NCBI RefSeq assembly: GCF_021134715.1
Contig: NC_060026.1
Span: 5,571,001-5,635,000, forward strand
DNA length: 64,000 nt
From: Daphnia pulex
Taxonomy: Eukaryota; Arthropoda; Branchiopoda; Diplostraca; Daphniidae
Direction: 5' to 3'
Below are positions 47,149 through 60,149 of this stretch, piece by piece (positions within the stretch are counted from its first letter, which is position 1; each line of letters opens with the position of its first letter). The notes beneath the pieces are model-generated. The model searched no databases, was not told the origin of the DNA, and saw only the letters and a list, made by a program, of their open reading frames with translations. The position numbers and the translations under genes are program-made.

Positions 47149-47786
47149 ATGTGGGCATTTAAAGAATGCGAGCCCAAGTTGTTACTTTTTAAAAATGTAA
47201 CCAATGCAAGTGAAATTCGAGAAAGGATTATGAAAGCTAGCTTTCCTTGCGCTGCAATTAATCCTAGATATGTATGCATTTCAATTTTCAATTTTATGTT
47301 TGACGAAGAATATAAATTTATGACTGCTAGGTATTGGACACCTTTCAAGTATTAGTGGCCACCCAACTTGCTGTGATGAGCCATCAAAGTCATACCCTTA
47401 AAACACATTCTGTGTTTTCTGAAATTGTTTATAACATGTCCCCAACAAAAAAGGTATTTTTTTAATGTGCAGTTGTACAGCATGCAAACTTTATTAAATA
47501 TGGAAATTATTTTTAATGCTTGGAACAGATTACAGATTCCTTAAAAATATTTGGAATGAATGATAAAGATACATATTTTCTTTGTGTGGTACTTAATGAA
47601 GAAGATATGGAACTTGTCTGTTCTAAAGTCAAAGGAGAATTGGCAGAACCCACCCAAGACAATTTTGAAACATGTGATGAAAATGAGCTGAGGAAAATTT
47701 ATAAAATCAAAGAAGAAGAAACAAAAATTGTTTCTTTATTGGATGCTATAATTAACCGAATTTCGACAAAAGAAATTGCTACATAG
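47149..47786 (+). CDS. TPRKB: TPRKB/Cgi121 subunit of the KEOPS complex
   Basis: Three exons in frame: 47149-47271, 47331-47453 and 47529-47786; 167 residues (human TPRKB 175). Cgi121 proteins bind the PRPK/Bud32 kinase within KEOPS, which makes the t6A modification of ANN-decoding tRNAs. Family-like text in order: KLLLFKNVTNASEIRERIM, INPRYVLDTFQVLVATQLAV, a middle LKTHSVFSEIVYNMSPTKK, ITDSLKIFGMNDKDTYFL and the C-terminal ELRKIYKIKEEE...LLDAIINRISTKEIAT. The length, exon sizes and C-terminal LLDAI-x-(R)-x-S-x-K ending agree with the family. It diverges from PIGS and converges on PPIL1, 55 bp between stop codons. Confidence 0.9.
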
Positions 47787-47841
47787 TACTAATATTTTTT
47801 GTGTAAAACTAGATTTAGAAGCAGGATCAATTATGTATTAT

Positions 47842-48694
<853 letters not shown>

Positions 48695-49363
48695 ACTTGG
48701 GATGACAAATATTTATGTAGTAAACAAACCGTTTAAATTTTTTGAAAGGAAATATATTAAGAAAAACAATTTTGGATCAGAACGTCAAACGTGTGGACAA
48801 AATCACAAAAACTCAAAAAAGAAGCCGGGAAGCAGTCGACGCATTGTCTTGTTCGTTGAAGCAGCATGTCATGATTTCCAGTTATATATTTACGGGTAAC
48901 ACGACGCCTGCTGCAGGCACCATGCTGCAGGCCGCAGCACAAAATGATAATTTCAGTCAGCACAGCAATTAAAAATTCACTTAATAAAAAAAAAATAATA
49001 ATAAATACCAAAACAATTATAAATACGAATAAATAAATAGATCTAAAAAAAAAAAATCGTGATCTCCGCAGCAGCATTCAGAAGAACATCCATAAGTTTG
49101 TTGGTAAAAATTGAAGTTACCAAAATTCAAATCCTTTCGAAAACAATCAATGACTATTACTAGAGGTTTTAGGACTCAGAAAATTGTTCATAAATATTAT
49201 ATACAAATTCAATACTTGTAGAAGTTTGCTGACCAAAATCTTTCTAACTGAATTGTACATTTCATTTATGATTGGAATTAACTTGAAAAACCACTAGAAA
49301 CTGGCATATTACATGACATACAGCATGTGTATTATTTCTTTTAACACAGCGTACAACAGACTT
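48695..49363. other. Intergenic region between PPIL1 and RPF1
   Basis: Contains PPIL1 upstream sequence and RPF1 3' UTR. An overlapping plus-strand frame at 48742-48972 shows no domain. CTGCTGCAGGCACCATGCTGCAGG near 48907-48930 is a small imperfect repeat. Confidence 0.4.
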
Positions 49364-50702
49364 TTAAAGAAAGAATCTGCGCCTGCTCGTCTCCATTTCG
49401 TGCCGTTTCCCAGCGATGATCCATTCATAGTCACCCTCAATTGTGTCGAAAGTTCCTTTTTGCAACCATTTCAGTCGCAATGTAAATCGAGGGCCCAATT
49501 CACGTAAGGCAGCTCTCTTCTGAGATTTGAATTCATACCTATCATTACAAAGGTAGTAATTATTATTTTGTTATTATTAAGAGTCTAAGCTTTCCCAACC
49601 GGTGGTGCCTGAAAAATATGTAGTCTCGCTGGTTGTGGAAAGTCACCGCACGACGACCTTTAAATTGGGGATCGTAGTGAAACAAAGAAGCTAACATTCG
49701 ACTCACTGCTTGACCAAGGCGTGTCTGGAAATTGTTAAGAATGACTTCGGGACGATGAGTGGTAAACTCCTTGATAATGTTCTTGTACTTTTAGGAAAGA
49801 TAATAAATATGAGTAATATTAGATTGCAAAAATATTATATAAATATATAAATTACCTTCATATCCTTTGTTAATTTGACATTGCTTATTTTGAAATAAGC
49901 AGTTGGGCCATCAGGTAAGTGTGATACCAACATTCCATCTATTTAGCATAATTTAAATATAAACTAAACTTTATTAACATTGAAAAGAACTTACTTGGAA
50001 CTCGTCTATCTTCATTTATCACTACAACATCTGTGTAATCTTTTTCCTTAGCACTCTCTATCATTTTTTTCACACTGGAACGCTTTCTCCATTGACATTC
50101 AGATTTTGGGAAAATCTTTGTTAATTCACGGATAAAATGAATAGTTTTCTAAAAACATCAAATAATGAACCAGTTCATCAATCTATTAACATAAATCTTA
50201 AAGTTAATTTTTAAATGAAATTTACTTACTGAGTGAGGGTTGTCTGATGATGTTATCAAAATCTTGGGCTCATAGGTTTTTGAAAAATATGCTTCATATT
50301 CATCATGGGTGATGTCAAATGTAACTTCTTCATCTTCTTGATCAACAGTTGTCACATCAGCTTCCCTAGTATTTTCAATTGTACGTGGAACCTGTTTAGG
50401 AGGAGCCTTATCTCCTAAAGCTTCAGCTTCCTTTTTTCGCTGCTTTTGACCTTCTTTTTTAATCTGTTTAAGAACTCATTGTAGTTTAAATAAAATATTC
50501 TTGACATGCTGTAAAAAGATTTCACCTTTCGTTTTTCTTTTTTCAAAGTAGCCCACTGAGCATTCCGTAACACCTTGTTTTTCATCGTTGACAGTCTCCT
50601 CTGAGTACGAAAACGTTTTTTTGCTGCAAGGCGTTCACTCGCTGTTAAGATTTTCGGCTTCGCTAGAACCTCTCCAGCTTCATTTTCCTCGGCGTTCTCC
50701 AT
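49364..50702 (-). CDS. RPF1: RPF1, Brix-domain ribosome biogenesis factor
   Basis: Six minus-strand exons in frame: 50702-50526, 50463-50230, 50148-49995, 49938-49856, 49787-49600 and 49538-49364; 336 residues (human RPF1 349). It works in the nucleolus in pre-60S assembly, binding rRNA near the 27S/5.8S region. A basic N-terminal region ([22 protein letters not shown], then [11 protein letters not shown]) is followed by PRTIENTR and the Brix domain: [24 protein letters not shown]-like text, [77 protein letters not shown] and [17 protein letters not shown], ending [10 protein letters not shown]. All Brix landmarks are present and no lesion is seen. Confidence 0.95.
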
Positions 50703-52900
50703 GGCAGATTTTTTTTTAAATATTGAACAAAATCACGCTGCTTAATAGGAAGTGAGGAGGAACTCTATACAACAGTTTCAGCCTTTCAGGTCGTGAACAC
50801 GTGCCAGACAGCCTCGGAAAAATTAAACTGTTTAACAGACGACACAACTCGCGAATAGTACGGCCCACAGCGGGCCCTTTCGGAAACCATGAACCTATAA
50901 AATTTTTACATTTGATGAAAACATTACTCGCACAGTACTACAAAAATATTTTTAATTTAACACTCGTGTGTAGCTACATATTATTTTTTTAACACTTAAT
51001 ACTTTTAACAAGCGATTCGCCACTCAAAGAGACCGTTTTGGGGGTATTTAATTTTGCGGAAATCATCGCTAGGGGTTGTAAAAATAAACAAATTAATAGG
51101 TTTAGTTCAAAATTTTTTTCTAAGTCGATTGGTGAAAACCACAATCCCTTAGCTATAGTCGTTTTTGAGATATTAGCAAAAAACTGTGGGGGGTAGCCGA
51201 AAATTGGACTTTTTTCGGTTTTTGTGCTGCAGTTTTCTCGTCAACTGCTGCACCTAAAAATATTCTGATCATTTAAAAATGATGGGATAGCCCACCTCTT
51301 CACAAAATTTTCATGTTTTTTCGATACTCGGCTCAGAAGCCGAGATATTAACGTTTGAAATTTTTGAAATTCCTACAAATTTCTTGGTTTTTGGGTCATT
51401 TTGGGCTTTATCCTATAAGCCACCTAGCGCTCGCGAAAACAACATTTTCCCCTCTTTGCCTTTAGGGTCTGTTGGGGTGGCCAACCGCCAACCCTCTCGA
51501 TTGGCGTAGGCTCTGACGTTCTGAGGGAGAACACAAATGCACCAGGAACATCGCTCCTCCTCATTTGTCCGTTGTTTACGGAAAGGACTTCTCGTTAAAG
51601 TTTTATCTTCCGCCCAGTTGCCGCTTACCATGTCGGTATAACGTGTGCTGCTGGGTGTACAGGATTCAACGTCCTAATTGATTGGATTTATAGGGTGTAG
51701 TGGAGTCAAGATAATTTTTAACCGTGAACAATCTGCAACATCAGAAAGGAAAAAAAATTTCCCGATTTTCCCTTCATATTTCCCAATTTTCCCAAATTTT
51801 CGCAACTTTCCAAATTTTCAAAAATTTTCAAAATGTTCAAAAATTTCAAAATTTTTCCAATTTTGTCTATTTTCCTCGATTTCCACTATTTCCAGTAAAA
51901 TTCTATTTACAAAATTTGTTTCCGAAAAATAGCTTCCGATTCTAAATAATCCGAGACAAAAAATTGAGAAGCATCACAATATTTTTATACGACGGGATGA
52001 TTGGAGGAGGGTAGACTGAAAAACTAAGTATTGCAAGGGTGGAAATCGTGAACAATAACAGCTAGTTTTTTTTCCGTTTGTTGAGATTTTCTTCGATTTA
52101 TCTGTTTGCCCATTAAATCGGTACCAAGTACAAATTACTGAAATGTCCTCGTTAACTTTTTTGTCATTTCCTCTTTGCCACTCTAATTGTGTTTTTTATT
52201 ACTCTGCGACAGAAATTGAAATTGAATAACGCGGCTTAATAGGAATAAATAATCGCGCTTTGAACCTGAAAGAGTCTGAAAAAGACACCAACCCGCACGA
52301 TTTCCCTTTCTTCTACTGTTTTCACTATCAGTTTTGTAGCATCAGGGAACGAAAAAAGCTGGCACACTTTCAAGTTACGATCACTGCTCATCTTCTTCAT
52401 TTGTGTTTCCAAAAACCAGCAGAGCGTTTTAATTTGAACAAGTCGCATCAACGCTAAGGTCATTCATTTTCTTTAAGGCGATAGGGATGCACTTTTTATC
52501 TCTATGGTGAATTCATCATCCTATGGCAGCACGATAACTTCAAGTGCATTTAATGAACCCCTGCTCCGATGCCTGTTCTCATCGACGCGCCGATAAATTA
52601 TTACGTCTTTTGATAATTTCTGTTGTAGCAGGAGATTAGCAATTTTGCATAACATTTTCTAGCTTGATCCAAAAATTCCCCTTCTGTGATGTTAGGTTTG
52701 TATAGACCGACAGGACAAAGTGCACGGATTCCCCTGAGAAAAACTTTCGCATTGTTGGCTACTAAAAATCATGTTAGTAGCTGTTCAAGCGATTTCTCGA
52801 TGTGGCACTTTCTGATGAATAGTACAAGTTTCCTTTGTTTTTGATGTCCTCACGAGAAAAATATCAAAACAAACAAGTTCAAAAGCAGATATTGTAATAA
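50703..52900. other. 2.2-kb intergenic region, repeat-like in places
   Basis: RPF1 upstream sequence to about 50900. From about 51010 to 51660 the text resembles a dispersed noncoding repeat (CATTTTGGGC, GAGATATTAGC, CGGCTCAGAAGCCGAGATATTA with an internal GGCTC/GAGCC inversion), without coding content. 51755-51905 is pyrimidine-rich with short TTTTCCCAA/ATTTTCAAA tandem words. The rest shows nothing. Confidence 0.4.
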
Positions 52901-52917
52901 ATAGTTGAAGTATACAG

Positions 52918-55690
52918 ACGATTCGGAAAATTTGACGTTTGCCGAATTGGTTTTGGCCGAATTGGATTTTTTATTTATTTTGCCGAACCGGACAACCAAT
53001 TCGGCAAAATTTGCCGAATCACCACCAGGTGGTACACTATTAGTTTTACATTTATGTTTACAAGTTTTACATTTATGTTTACACATTCAGAACATTTCAC
53101 TCACTCAAATCATCTTTATCGTCGTCATAACAAAAAGCTTCATTTAGAAAGTTAGTTTCGCAATAAACTTCAGACACAGCTTTCAGCAGTTGTTTGCCGT
53201 CAAGCTTTTCAGGATATGACTCCCACAAATCGAACAATTTTTTGTTTACAGAATCGCTTATTTTCAGCGCTCGTTTCACTATTTTGTTTCGGCACATCAA
53301 TTTTTTGTAGAGAGGAATCAGTTTTGACTCCTTATGTAGTTCGGGGACCAAAGCGTAAAAATTCATTTTATCTTTTGTGTGGCAATTGATGCGATTATGC
53401 CAACCTTCCGCGTCATTGTTTGTGCGGATGGGCTGATTAAACACACACCATTTGGACGGTGACCACACTCTACTCTCAATCCAGTTCTCTCGCATGTATG
53501 TTATAAATTTTTTGACTAGAGCTAGTTGGGTTTTTTTCTTTTTTAATTCCTCGCCCGTCGTCCACAAAGCAAGTGTCTCCCTTTCAAGGTACTTAAACAT
53601 TTTGGGGATTTTTTCCATTGGAATCAGGTGTAGGCTTAAGAAACGCTTTAGAAACTTGTGAACAGTATGGTGACTTTTGTATAAGCCAACGAGGCCGATC
53701 TTTTTCAAGTTACGAAATACAGCCTGACACCAATGGAAACCACACCCGATAATGGTAACATCTGGCAGCGTTTCTTTCACCCCTCTCCAAATTGCGCGCT
53801 CAAAGTCAGTTACGAACTCCTTTACGGAACATTCCCCACCCAATATCTCCAAGATTTTTTCGAACACCTTCCTGTAATCTCTCTGTGTCCTTCCGGACAT
53901 AAAAACAAAACAAAGGGGAACTTGCTTAAGCTGGCCATTTTTTTCAAAAACCCATGGAGGGAAAATAGCTGGGTGAACGGAGCGTTGATAACTTTGAAGG
54001 TTCCGTCCGCATACCATCTTACTGCAGTTTTCAAAACGGAAATTTGTTCGTCCGTCATGAATATTAGGTGCCTTTTCGCTCCTACAACGACTTCCCCTCT
54101 GTAGAATTGTTTGGGAAGAAATTCCATTTTTTTGAGAAAAAACAGATCAGTTGGGTTTTTTGCAGTAAGCTTAGCTTTTACCCGATTCACCGCCCTGGCT
54201 AATGTAGTAGGGTTAATAGGGTTCCAATTTGGATTCCCATCTAGGACCTTAACGTCGTTAAGGAATCGTTAAGTTAACGATAAGGGGCTCAACAACTTTT
54301 TGAGCAGGTTCATTAAGGTGATCTAAGGCATACTTTTTTGCTTCGGCAGCTAAAATGACGTTGACTTTGTGATGCGACTTTGGGTTGCACGAATGGGGGT
54401 GATGCTCAGCAAATTTATCCCCAATCTGGGAGACTAGACCGTGACAAGGATTCTTTTTGGGCCGGAAGTTGCAGCGCCACATCACCGTTCCATTTTTTCG
54501 TGTGTAACGAATGCCAAGCCCGCGATCAGTGTCGTCGATAAGCATTGGTTTAAGTCTAGAAAGCAAAAAAATAGTTTTAGGGTAATGAATCACAATAACT
54601 GATAACTATTTAGATACCTTTTTCCGGCTGCTGGCTCAATATGCCATTTTCGAATCCCATTTATTGATCGATTAGATCGATCACGAGAGCGTTCTTGAGC
54701 TAAGGACGGCAGACTCGATTCTTGAGTAGCAACAGGCCTGGCGAAAAAACTTGTTAACTCCATGGGGGAATTTGGCTGGGCGCTTGGCCTTTCATTGTAT
54801 CTTTCAGAGTCTTCTAGAGTAGCCATCTGTCTTTCTAGTAAACTATTTGACCCCTGCTCCATCGGCGAATTCACCTCTTCGTTAGTTGATATCATCTGAA
54901 AAATTCGTTTAATTAAAGTGAAGGACTCTTAAGACTTAAGTTGCTTATTAATATACCGGAAGCCCTGCGAATGCATCAGCCAATTCGATCTCAGGAGTTA
55001 TAATAGGACGGCAAACACCATCGATCGGAGTAAATGGAATTATGTCAGTAGCATCTGTACGAGGTTTTGGATGTAGATCCTTTTTTGGGCTCGAGTGTAA
55101 CTAATATAGATAGAAAACATTATTTACTATAGGTTTCGAGCTATTGATACATTAACTTACTGGCCCTAAAATAAGCTTAAATGTTGCAGCAAGCGTAGTT
55201 CGTGAATTCTCAACCACCTCGGTAACCTGTGCCATCAGGTTAACACGGATTTCAGGCACTGGCACAGTTGGACATTTCGAACACTTATAGAAAAAAGCCT
55301 CATTGTTCTTGTTCATAAGTACATATGTGGCTTTTGAAAGTACTGAAATATAATATGACATGTACTTCTTTTTAAAAGTTATAAATAATTCAGCAATTCT
55401 ACCTTTCCCTCGTTTGTTTCCAGGAATACACGTGAGATGAACGGGACCTTTACAATCAACACAGGAAATAAATTGAATGATTCTACCCGGAAATCCACTA
55501 TTGCAAACAATGCAAACTTTTTCAGCAGTTTGAGCCATTTTAATTGACGGTAGACAAAGGTAGACTAGTTCTGTGACAGGTATCTCTTGTGTATTTTTAT
55601 ATATTATTTCATACGTAGTTGCCGAATCGACTTTTGGCCGAATCGGTAGGTACATTAGGTAACAATTCGGCAATTTTGCCGACGCATGAA
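52918..55690 (-). mobile_element. Mutator-like (MULE) DNA transposon with accessory zinc fingers
   Basis: A five-exon transposase gene (55538-53097, minus) lies between two end modules built from the same words. Left (52918-53022): GCCGAATTGGTTTTGGCCGAATTGG then CCAATTCGGCAAAATTTGCCGAAT. Right (55619-55685): GCCGAATCGACTTTTGGCCGAATCGG then CAATTCGGCAATTTTGCCGA. Each module is internally near-palindromic, so the ends work as inverted or direct repeats. I could not fix the exact termini or a 8-10-bp target duplication. Confidence 0.7.
53097..55538 (-). pseudogene. MULE transposase, PHD + FLYWCH-like + MULE domains, two frameshifts
   Basis: Exons: 55538-55403, 55342-55161, 55100-54957, 54895-54618 and 54555-53097. 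Exons 1-2 encode a PHD-type finger (CIVC, CVDCKGPVHLTC, CSKC). Exon 3 is a linker and exon 4 is Ser/Arg-rich. Exon 5 starts with a FLYWCH-like finger (RNGTVMWRCNFR-type W-x-C, then C and H-x-H around HHPHSC). It continues into a MULE transposase: WYADGTFKV (first Asp), VTDFERAI (second Asp), GCGFHWCQAV (C/H motif) and WHNRINCH (candidate Glu in NDAEGWHNR). Two one-base shifts break exon 5, near 54262 and at a 7-A run near 53950; otherwise the frame is open to TAG/TAA at 53097. The lesions are few, so the insertion looks recent. Confidence 0.75.
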
Positions 55691-56034
55691 AATGTTGAAA
55701 ATTCATCGGGGAACATGGGCTGTGAACAATATTTTAAATTTAACATACCCAAAAATAAAAAAAATGAATTTAAACTACAGGGACCCCGATTTCTTATGGG
55801 AATTTACATGGGAGAAAAATAATAGGAACTAAAATGACCGATTTCTGAGTTACCGGATTAAAAAATCCAGACTTTCCGCATTGTGAAAAAGGTTTATTAT
55901 ACCAATTTTTCTTAATTTTCCGGATTTCCCAGGTTTTCCCCGATTTTCCATTGACTGAACCACTGGAAAAAGAGTCTTCGTTGTTTTTAGATTTTCCTGT
56001 GATCAAAAACCAGGAGACGTTCAAATACAGCGTC
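55691..56034. other. Noncoding stretch between two DNA transposons
   Basis: Pyrimidine-rich TTTTCC/GATTTTCC words around 55905-55950 resemble those at 51755-51905. No gene. Confidence 0.35.
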
Positions 56035-56042
56035 ACGGTCGT

Positions 56043-57338
56043 CAGGGCCGCAGAGAGCTATTTTGGCGCCCGGGGCAGGCGTCGTCCGGCGCCCTGACAT
56101 CGTATTGAAAATCCGCAAAAGGATGCAGATCGATGGAAACATGGGTTCTAGCCCCTTAGAAAAGATCTGATTGAGGAGTTTCAATGAGTTGCCAGGATTA
56201 AACAGGGCCCCTTTCACGCGATCAAAGTGACGAATTTCTGCCACAAGATCTTCTTCATTCACGTCGGTAGAGTAGAACTTGGCAAGCTCACGGGCTTTTC
56301 GTTCTTGAGCAACAATATCATCAGTCAATGACCATATGAAATCAAATCTAGCATAAACCTCTTTAACGACTTCGAATCTTGATCGGATTTGTTGTATAAG
56401 ATGATCCAATCCAACGTTGAAAACTCACCTCGAACTTCTTCTCTGCGCCGTCGTGGAAGTAGGCTGTATTCGGAGGTTCATCATGGTGCCTTTTTGTTTT
56501 CCTTGTTCGTTTGACTTCAAAGTCCTTTTCAAAACCGAGAGATTCGGCCACCAATTTTGCTTCTGACAAAAGTTCGTTCCATGACGAACGAATGCGGCCC
56601 AAATCATCTAATAGCTGATTGATGAGGATAATTTCGTCGTCAATTGCAATTGAATTAGATTGCAAGAGACGACTGACGTCGTCCACCGCTTGAAGCGTCT
56701 TGAGCCATACAGTAAGAAGGACCACCGTCTCAAAAGATTTTAACCATTTCTTTAAGGATTTGGCTTGATTGACCATTTCGCCAGTGAGGTCGAGTTTATC
56801 GACACAATAGTCAAGTGCCGTGATGATTTCTCGCGGTCTCTTAGCCAAGGGTTTGACTGCGTCGATGCGCGCTGACCATCTAGTGTCAGATAGCTTGTGA
56901 AGGGATATTCCGGTTGATTCTAGCAATATTTTCCATCTAGCAGGACTGCAACTGAAGAACACGTAAAGCGCTTGAATATTTCCGAAGAAAGTCTTCATTT
57001 CTGCGGATGATTCAGCGGCATGAACTCCAGCTAGATTTAAGCTATGAGCGCTACAGGGAACATACACTGCCATCGAGTTTTTTTTTAGAACGAGAGCCTG
57101 CGCACCAATGTAGGTACCTGCCATATTAGAGCCATTGTCATAGCCTTGTCCTCTGCAGTTTTAAGTATGAAATAACATAGACGATTTCCTATTTCAAGAC
57201 ACATCATTTACAATCATTTATTTATTTTATTTTTTAATTTCTGTTTTTTTTTTCGCGCCCCCCGTTTTTTGGCGCCCCCCGCTTCTTGGCGCCCAGGGCA
57301 GCTTGCCCCTCTAGCCCCCCCCCCTCTCGGCGGCCCTG
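56043..57338 (-). mobile_element. Internally deleted hAT transposon with perfect 8-bp target duplication
   Basis: ACGGTCGT stands at 56035-56042 and again at 57339-57346. Between them the ends read CAGGGCCGCAGAGAG (left) and, on the opposite strand, CAGGGCCGCCGAGAG (right): 15-bp terminal inverted repeats with one mismatch. An 8-bp duplication and a CAGGG start are hAT hallmarks. The 1296-bp copy carries part of a transposase (minus strand) and lacks both its N-terminal finger region and its C-terminal dimerisation region, so it cannot move by itself. Confidence 0.9.
56095..57160 (-). pseudogene. hAT transposase middle part (ZMYM/TTF-finger type)
   Basis: Reading down from an acceptor-like CTGCAG near 57156: GQGYDNGSNMAG, VYVPCSAHSLNL, FGNIQALYVFFSCSPARW, LSDTRWSARIDAVKP (the D-TRW landmark), and after a one-base shift near 56410 HLIQQIRSRF, FIWSLTDDI and PMFPSICILLRIF. 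The last phrase is where the hATC dimerisation region should begin, but the transposon end follows instead. Best match by memory: TTF-type or MYM-type zinc finger hAT proteins. Confidence 0.75.
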
Positions 57339-57346
57339 ACGGTCGT

Positions 57347-58320
57347 AGAGGGAGGGAGGGGGTTGGTCTTAATGTGAAGTGTGACGAGGGGGGTTGGGGT
57401 ATGCCACCAGATATCCTAAACAAAACAAAAATTTGTGTGCTGCCATCTATGAAGATTCGTTGAAAACCATCTCCTTATCCATAACCTTATCCACAGCCTT
57501 GTGCATCAGTCTTTCAAACTGCTACCAGTGCGCCGAGGCTCCTTGGAGAGGTTCCCGAAAGCATTTTTTTAATTTGTAAAATATGGTTGTGTAGTAAATG
57601 TGTTATTGATGGCGAGTTCTTGGTTGTTGATATTGAATGCACGTTTGTTGTGGATGGGTTTGGGGCCGAGCGGCTTTCAACCAATAAAAAATAGCAAAAA
57701 ATAACCATTTGCATACGACCTGTATTTGATGAACTCAACCAGAGGGGATGATGACACAAAAGGAGGATTCAAACGCGAGGGGTAGCCAGCTAGAACGGCA
57801 GGGCTCCCTCTTACACTTTATGTCCGGCGGGATCACACGGCTTGACTCGACTGTCTTCCCTGGCTTGAGAGACAGGTGAGCTCGCCGGTGTCCCGCTACC
57901 GCCCGATTCTTGGACTACATGCAGCCAGTCCGCAACATTCGGCCTTTCCTGACTTTTGGTGAAAGAGTGCAACACAAATACAACAAACACCATTCGAGAG
58001 ACAAAACAATTCAACACGAAATAAATAAATAAATAAATACGACATAAATCATGCCCAACCCTGTGGTCGCTTATGGTGGTAATGGACGAAGGAAGGATAA
58101 TGCAGATAGAAAAGAATAGTTAAAGCGAGTTTAAGAGAAGAATAGAATGGAATAAAGAGCTGAAAGTTGGCTGGATCGGTACTAAATGGATTGCTTTTTT
58201 CGGATGGAATGATGATGGATTTGAGAAATGAGGGTGAAATGAAAACCACGTGAATTAACAATGAAAAATGTAAATGAGAAAGCATAAAAAAAACAAAAAA
58301 ACAAACGCAAGTCAAGCCTG
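57347..58320. other. Noncoding stretch, may include LTR-like sequence
   Basis: GA/G-rich text near 57347-57400, then sequence downstream (minus sense) of the Gypsy pol C-terminus. A 3' LTR of that element would be expected here, but no second copy of any block could be found in the window, and I see no clear TG...CA unit. Confidence 0.3.
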
Positions 58321-58323
58321 TGG

Positions 58324-59698
58324 TCAATATCGTGCGTAGTCGTTGTGCCAACGTGGTGGTCGAGTTTGTCTACTAGTTTTCGTTTTCTCTGCTTCTCTCG
58401 GCTGGAATTCCGGCTCGTTCTCCTCACCAACCGCCTCTGACACAGCAACCGGCAAATTTTCCTCTGGCTCTTGTGTGTTGTTGACAACTCCATTTTCTTC
58501 TTCCGACTCAGAAATTTCTTCTTTTCTTCTTCTTCTGTGTCGGAATTTTCTTCCGACATCATCACGAGCGTGAAAACGACGGATTTGAAACACATGAGCA
58601 TTAAATCTTCTTAACTGTTTTTCTTCCGCCTTGCGGGCAAGTCTTCCACTAAATAAGTTGTTTCACACACACTTTTTTTACCATATGATACGGACCTACA
58701 AATTTCGGCAAAAACTTTTTTGTTTTACCCTTCTTGATTAATTTGCGTCTCACAAGTAAAAGTTCACCGACACGTAAATCCTGAGTTACTCGGCGACTAC
58801 GGTCAACACGGTCTTTCACTTTTCACTGCTTCTCGAAAATTCTAAGTATGGCTGCCTCTCTCATCTCGGCAACTCATCTGGCAAAAAATTCGTACGGTTT
58901 AGGACGTTCTGGTGGACACGGGAACTTAATTTCTTGAGCAATCACTGGACGTATACCATAAACCATTTCTAAGGGGGTGACTTCTGTTGTTGGCTGTCTC
59001 ACTGTGTTGACGGCGAGCGCTGCTCCTTGAAGTTTGGTATCCCAATCGGGGTGTTTCGTATTCAGGTACGCTGCCATTGCTACTGCTGCTGTCTTGTTCA
59101 GCCTTGCACACAAACCGTTTGTTTTCGGGTGCTCGGGGGTAGCCGGGCTGTGATCGATTCTCCATTCTGAGATCTTGGCGTCGAATTCTCTCGATGAAAA
59201 CGCAGGACCTTGGTCAGTCACCAGTCTTTTCGGGTGACTATGGCGATGAATGATGTTGTCTTGAATGAATGGGATGACGTGACAGGTAGAAGTGTCAGGG
59301 ACGGCTTCCACTTCTACCCACTTTGTTAGATAATCAATTGCCACAATCACATATTTATTTCCGGAATTCGTAGTTTCTAGGGGACCAAGATGATCGATGC
59401 CCAACATTTTTAACGAGTGAGCTGGTGGAGGAATCGGCTGCAATCTTCCGACGGTTTGACCAACGGCATGCTTGTGCAACGGATAGTACATACAAGAAGA
59501 CACACATTGCTTAACACTTAAAAACATTTTGGGCCACCAATAGCGCGCACTAGACCTCGTAAAAGTCTTTTCCCCTCCCATATGAGAGCTAGTGAGAATT
59601 TTCCTACGAAGGACAGAGGGGACAACAAGAAGAAATTTCCTACCAGGACCAACATTGTTTTTGTATAAGACTTTTCTACCTTTTTTTTTCACACTCAC
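58324..59698 (-). pseudogene. Gypsy-type retrotransposon integrase fragment
   Basis: The frame 59698-58874 (274 codons) encodes an integrase N-terminal region (RRKILTSSHMGGEKTF, RYWWPKM; the HHCC finger reads CVSSCMYYPLHK, imperfect). The catalytic core follows: MLGIDHLGPLETT, VEVEAVPDTST and LVTDQGPAFSS. The segment equivalent to the usual NGLVERLN reads NGLCARLN, so the catalytic Glu is Ala. After a gap of stops (58870-58600) the pol C-terminus (58593-58324) continues in another frame with an acidic tail ending TRPPRWHNDYARY. No protease, reverse transcriptase or RNase H is present upstream; the element is a fragment. Confidence 0.8.
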
Positions 59699-60140
59699 TC
59701 CTGCACATCGTAATTTTCATTGGAATTTTAAAATTATTAGCTTAGATGAAACCTTATTATGTTAAGTAAAAAGTAGCATGAAAAATAATAGAAAATGAAA
59801 AATTCTTGCAAAAGAATACGTTTTATTGCGAAACCTTAAATGGGCAACTTGTCCGACCTACGAAGTTGGCATTGCATTTTTTACACAGCACTTCGGACGT
59901 ATTATTACACATACATATAATTGTTGCTCTCCTCATAAATCGAATCACCTGTATACCGAATAGAATCTTCTTTTGTGAAATAAAACAGACACCACACCAC
60001 ACGCTCGACAACAGCCTCGAACTCGTTCAATTCTAACGAGGAAAAAAATATTATATGGTATTTGCTTGTGTTTTTTATTCATCGGTAGTCGCTTTTTTAC
60101 CTATCTCTGGAACATCACAGTTAATTTAATTTGGTTCGGC
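59699..60140. other. Noncoding stretch, one small Cys-rich frame
   Basis: A 62-codon minus-strand frame at 60011-59823 contains CMCNN, CKKCNANFVGR and CPF, a zinc-ribbon-like spacing. Too little context to call it a gene. Confidence 0.3.
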
Positions 60141-60149
60141 CGACAGGCT

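Noticed and set aside
51678-51945. Phe/Ser-rich plus-strand frames
   Set aside because: Produced by the TTTTCCCAA-type low-complexity tract.
57214-57423. Gly/Pro/Arg-rich minus-strand frame
   Set aside because: Falls across the C-rich right end of the hAT element and its target duplication.
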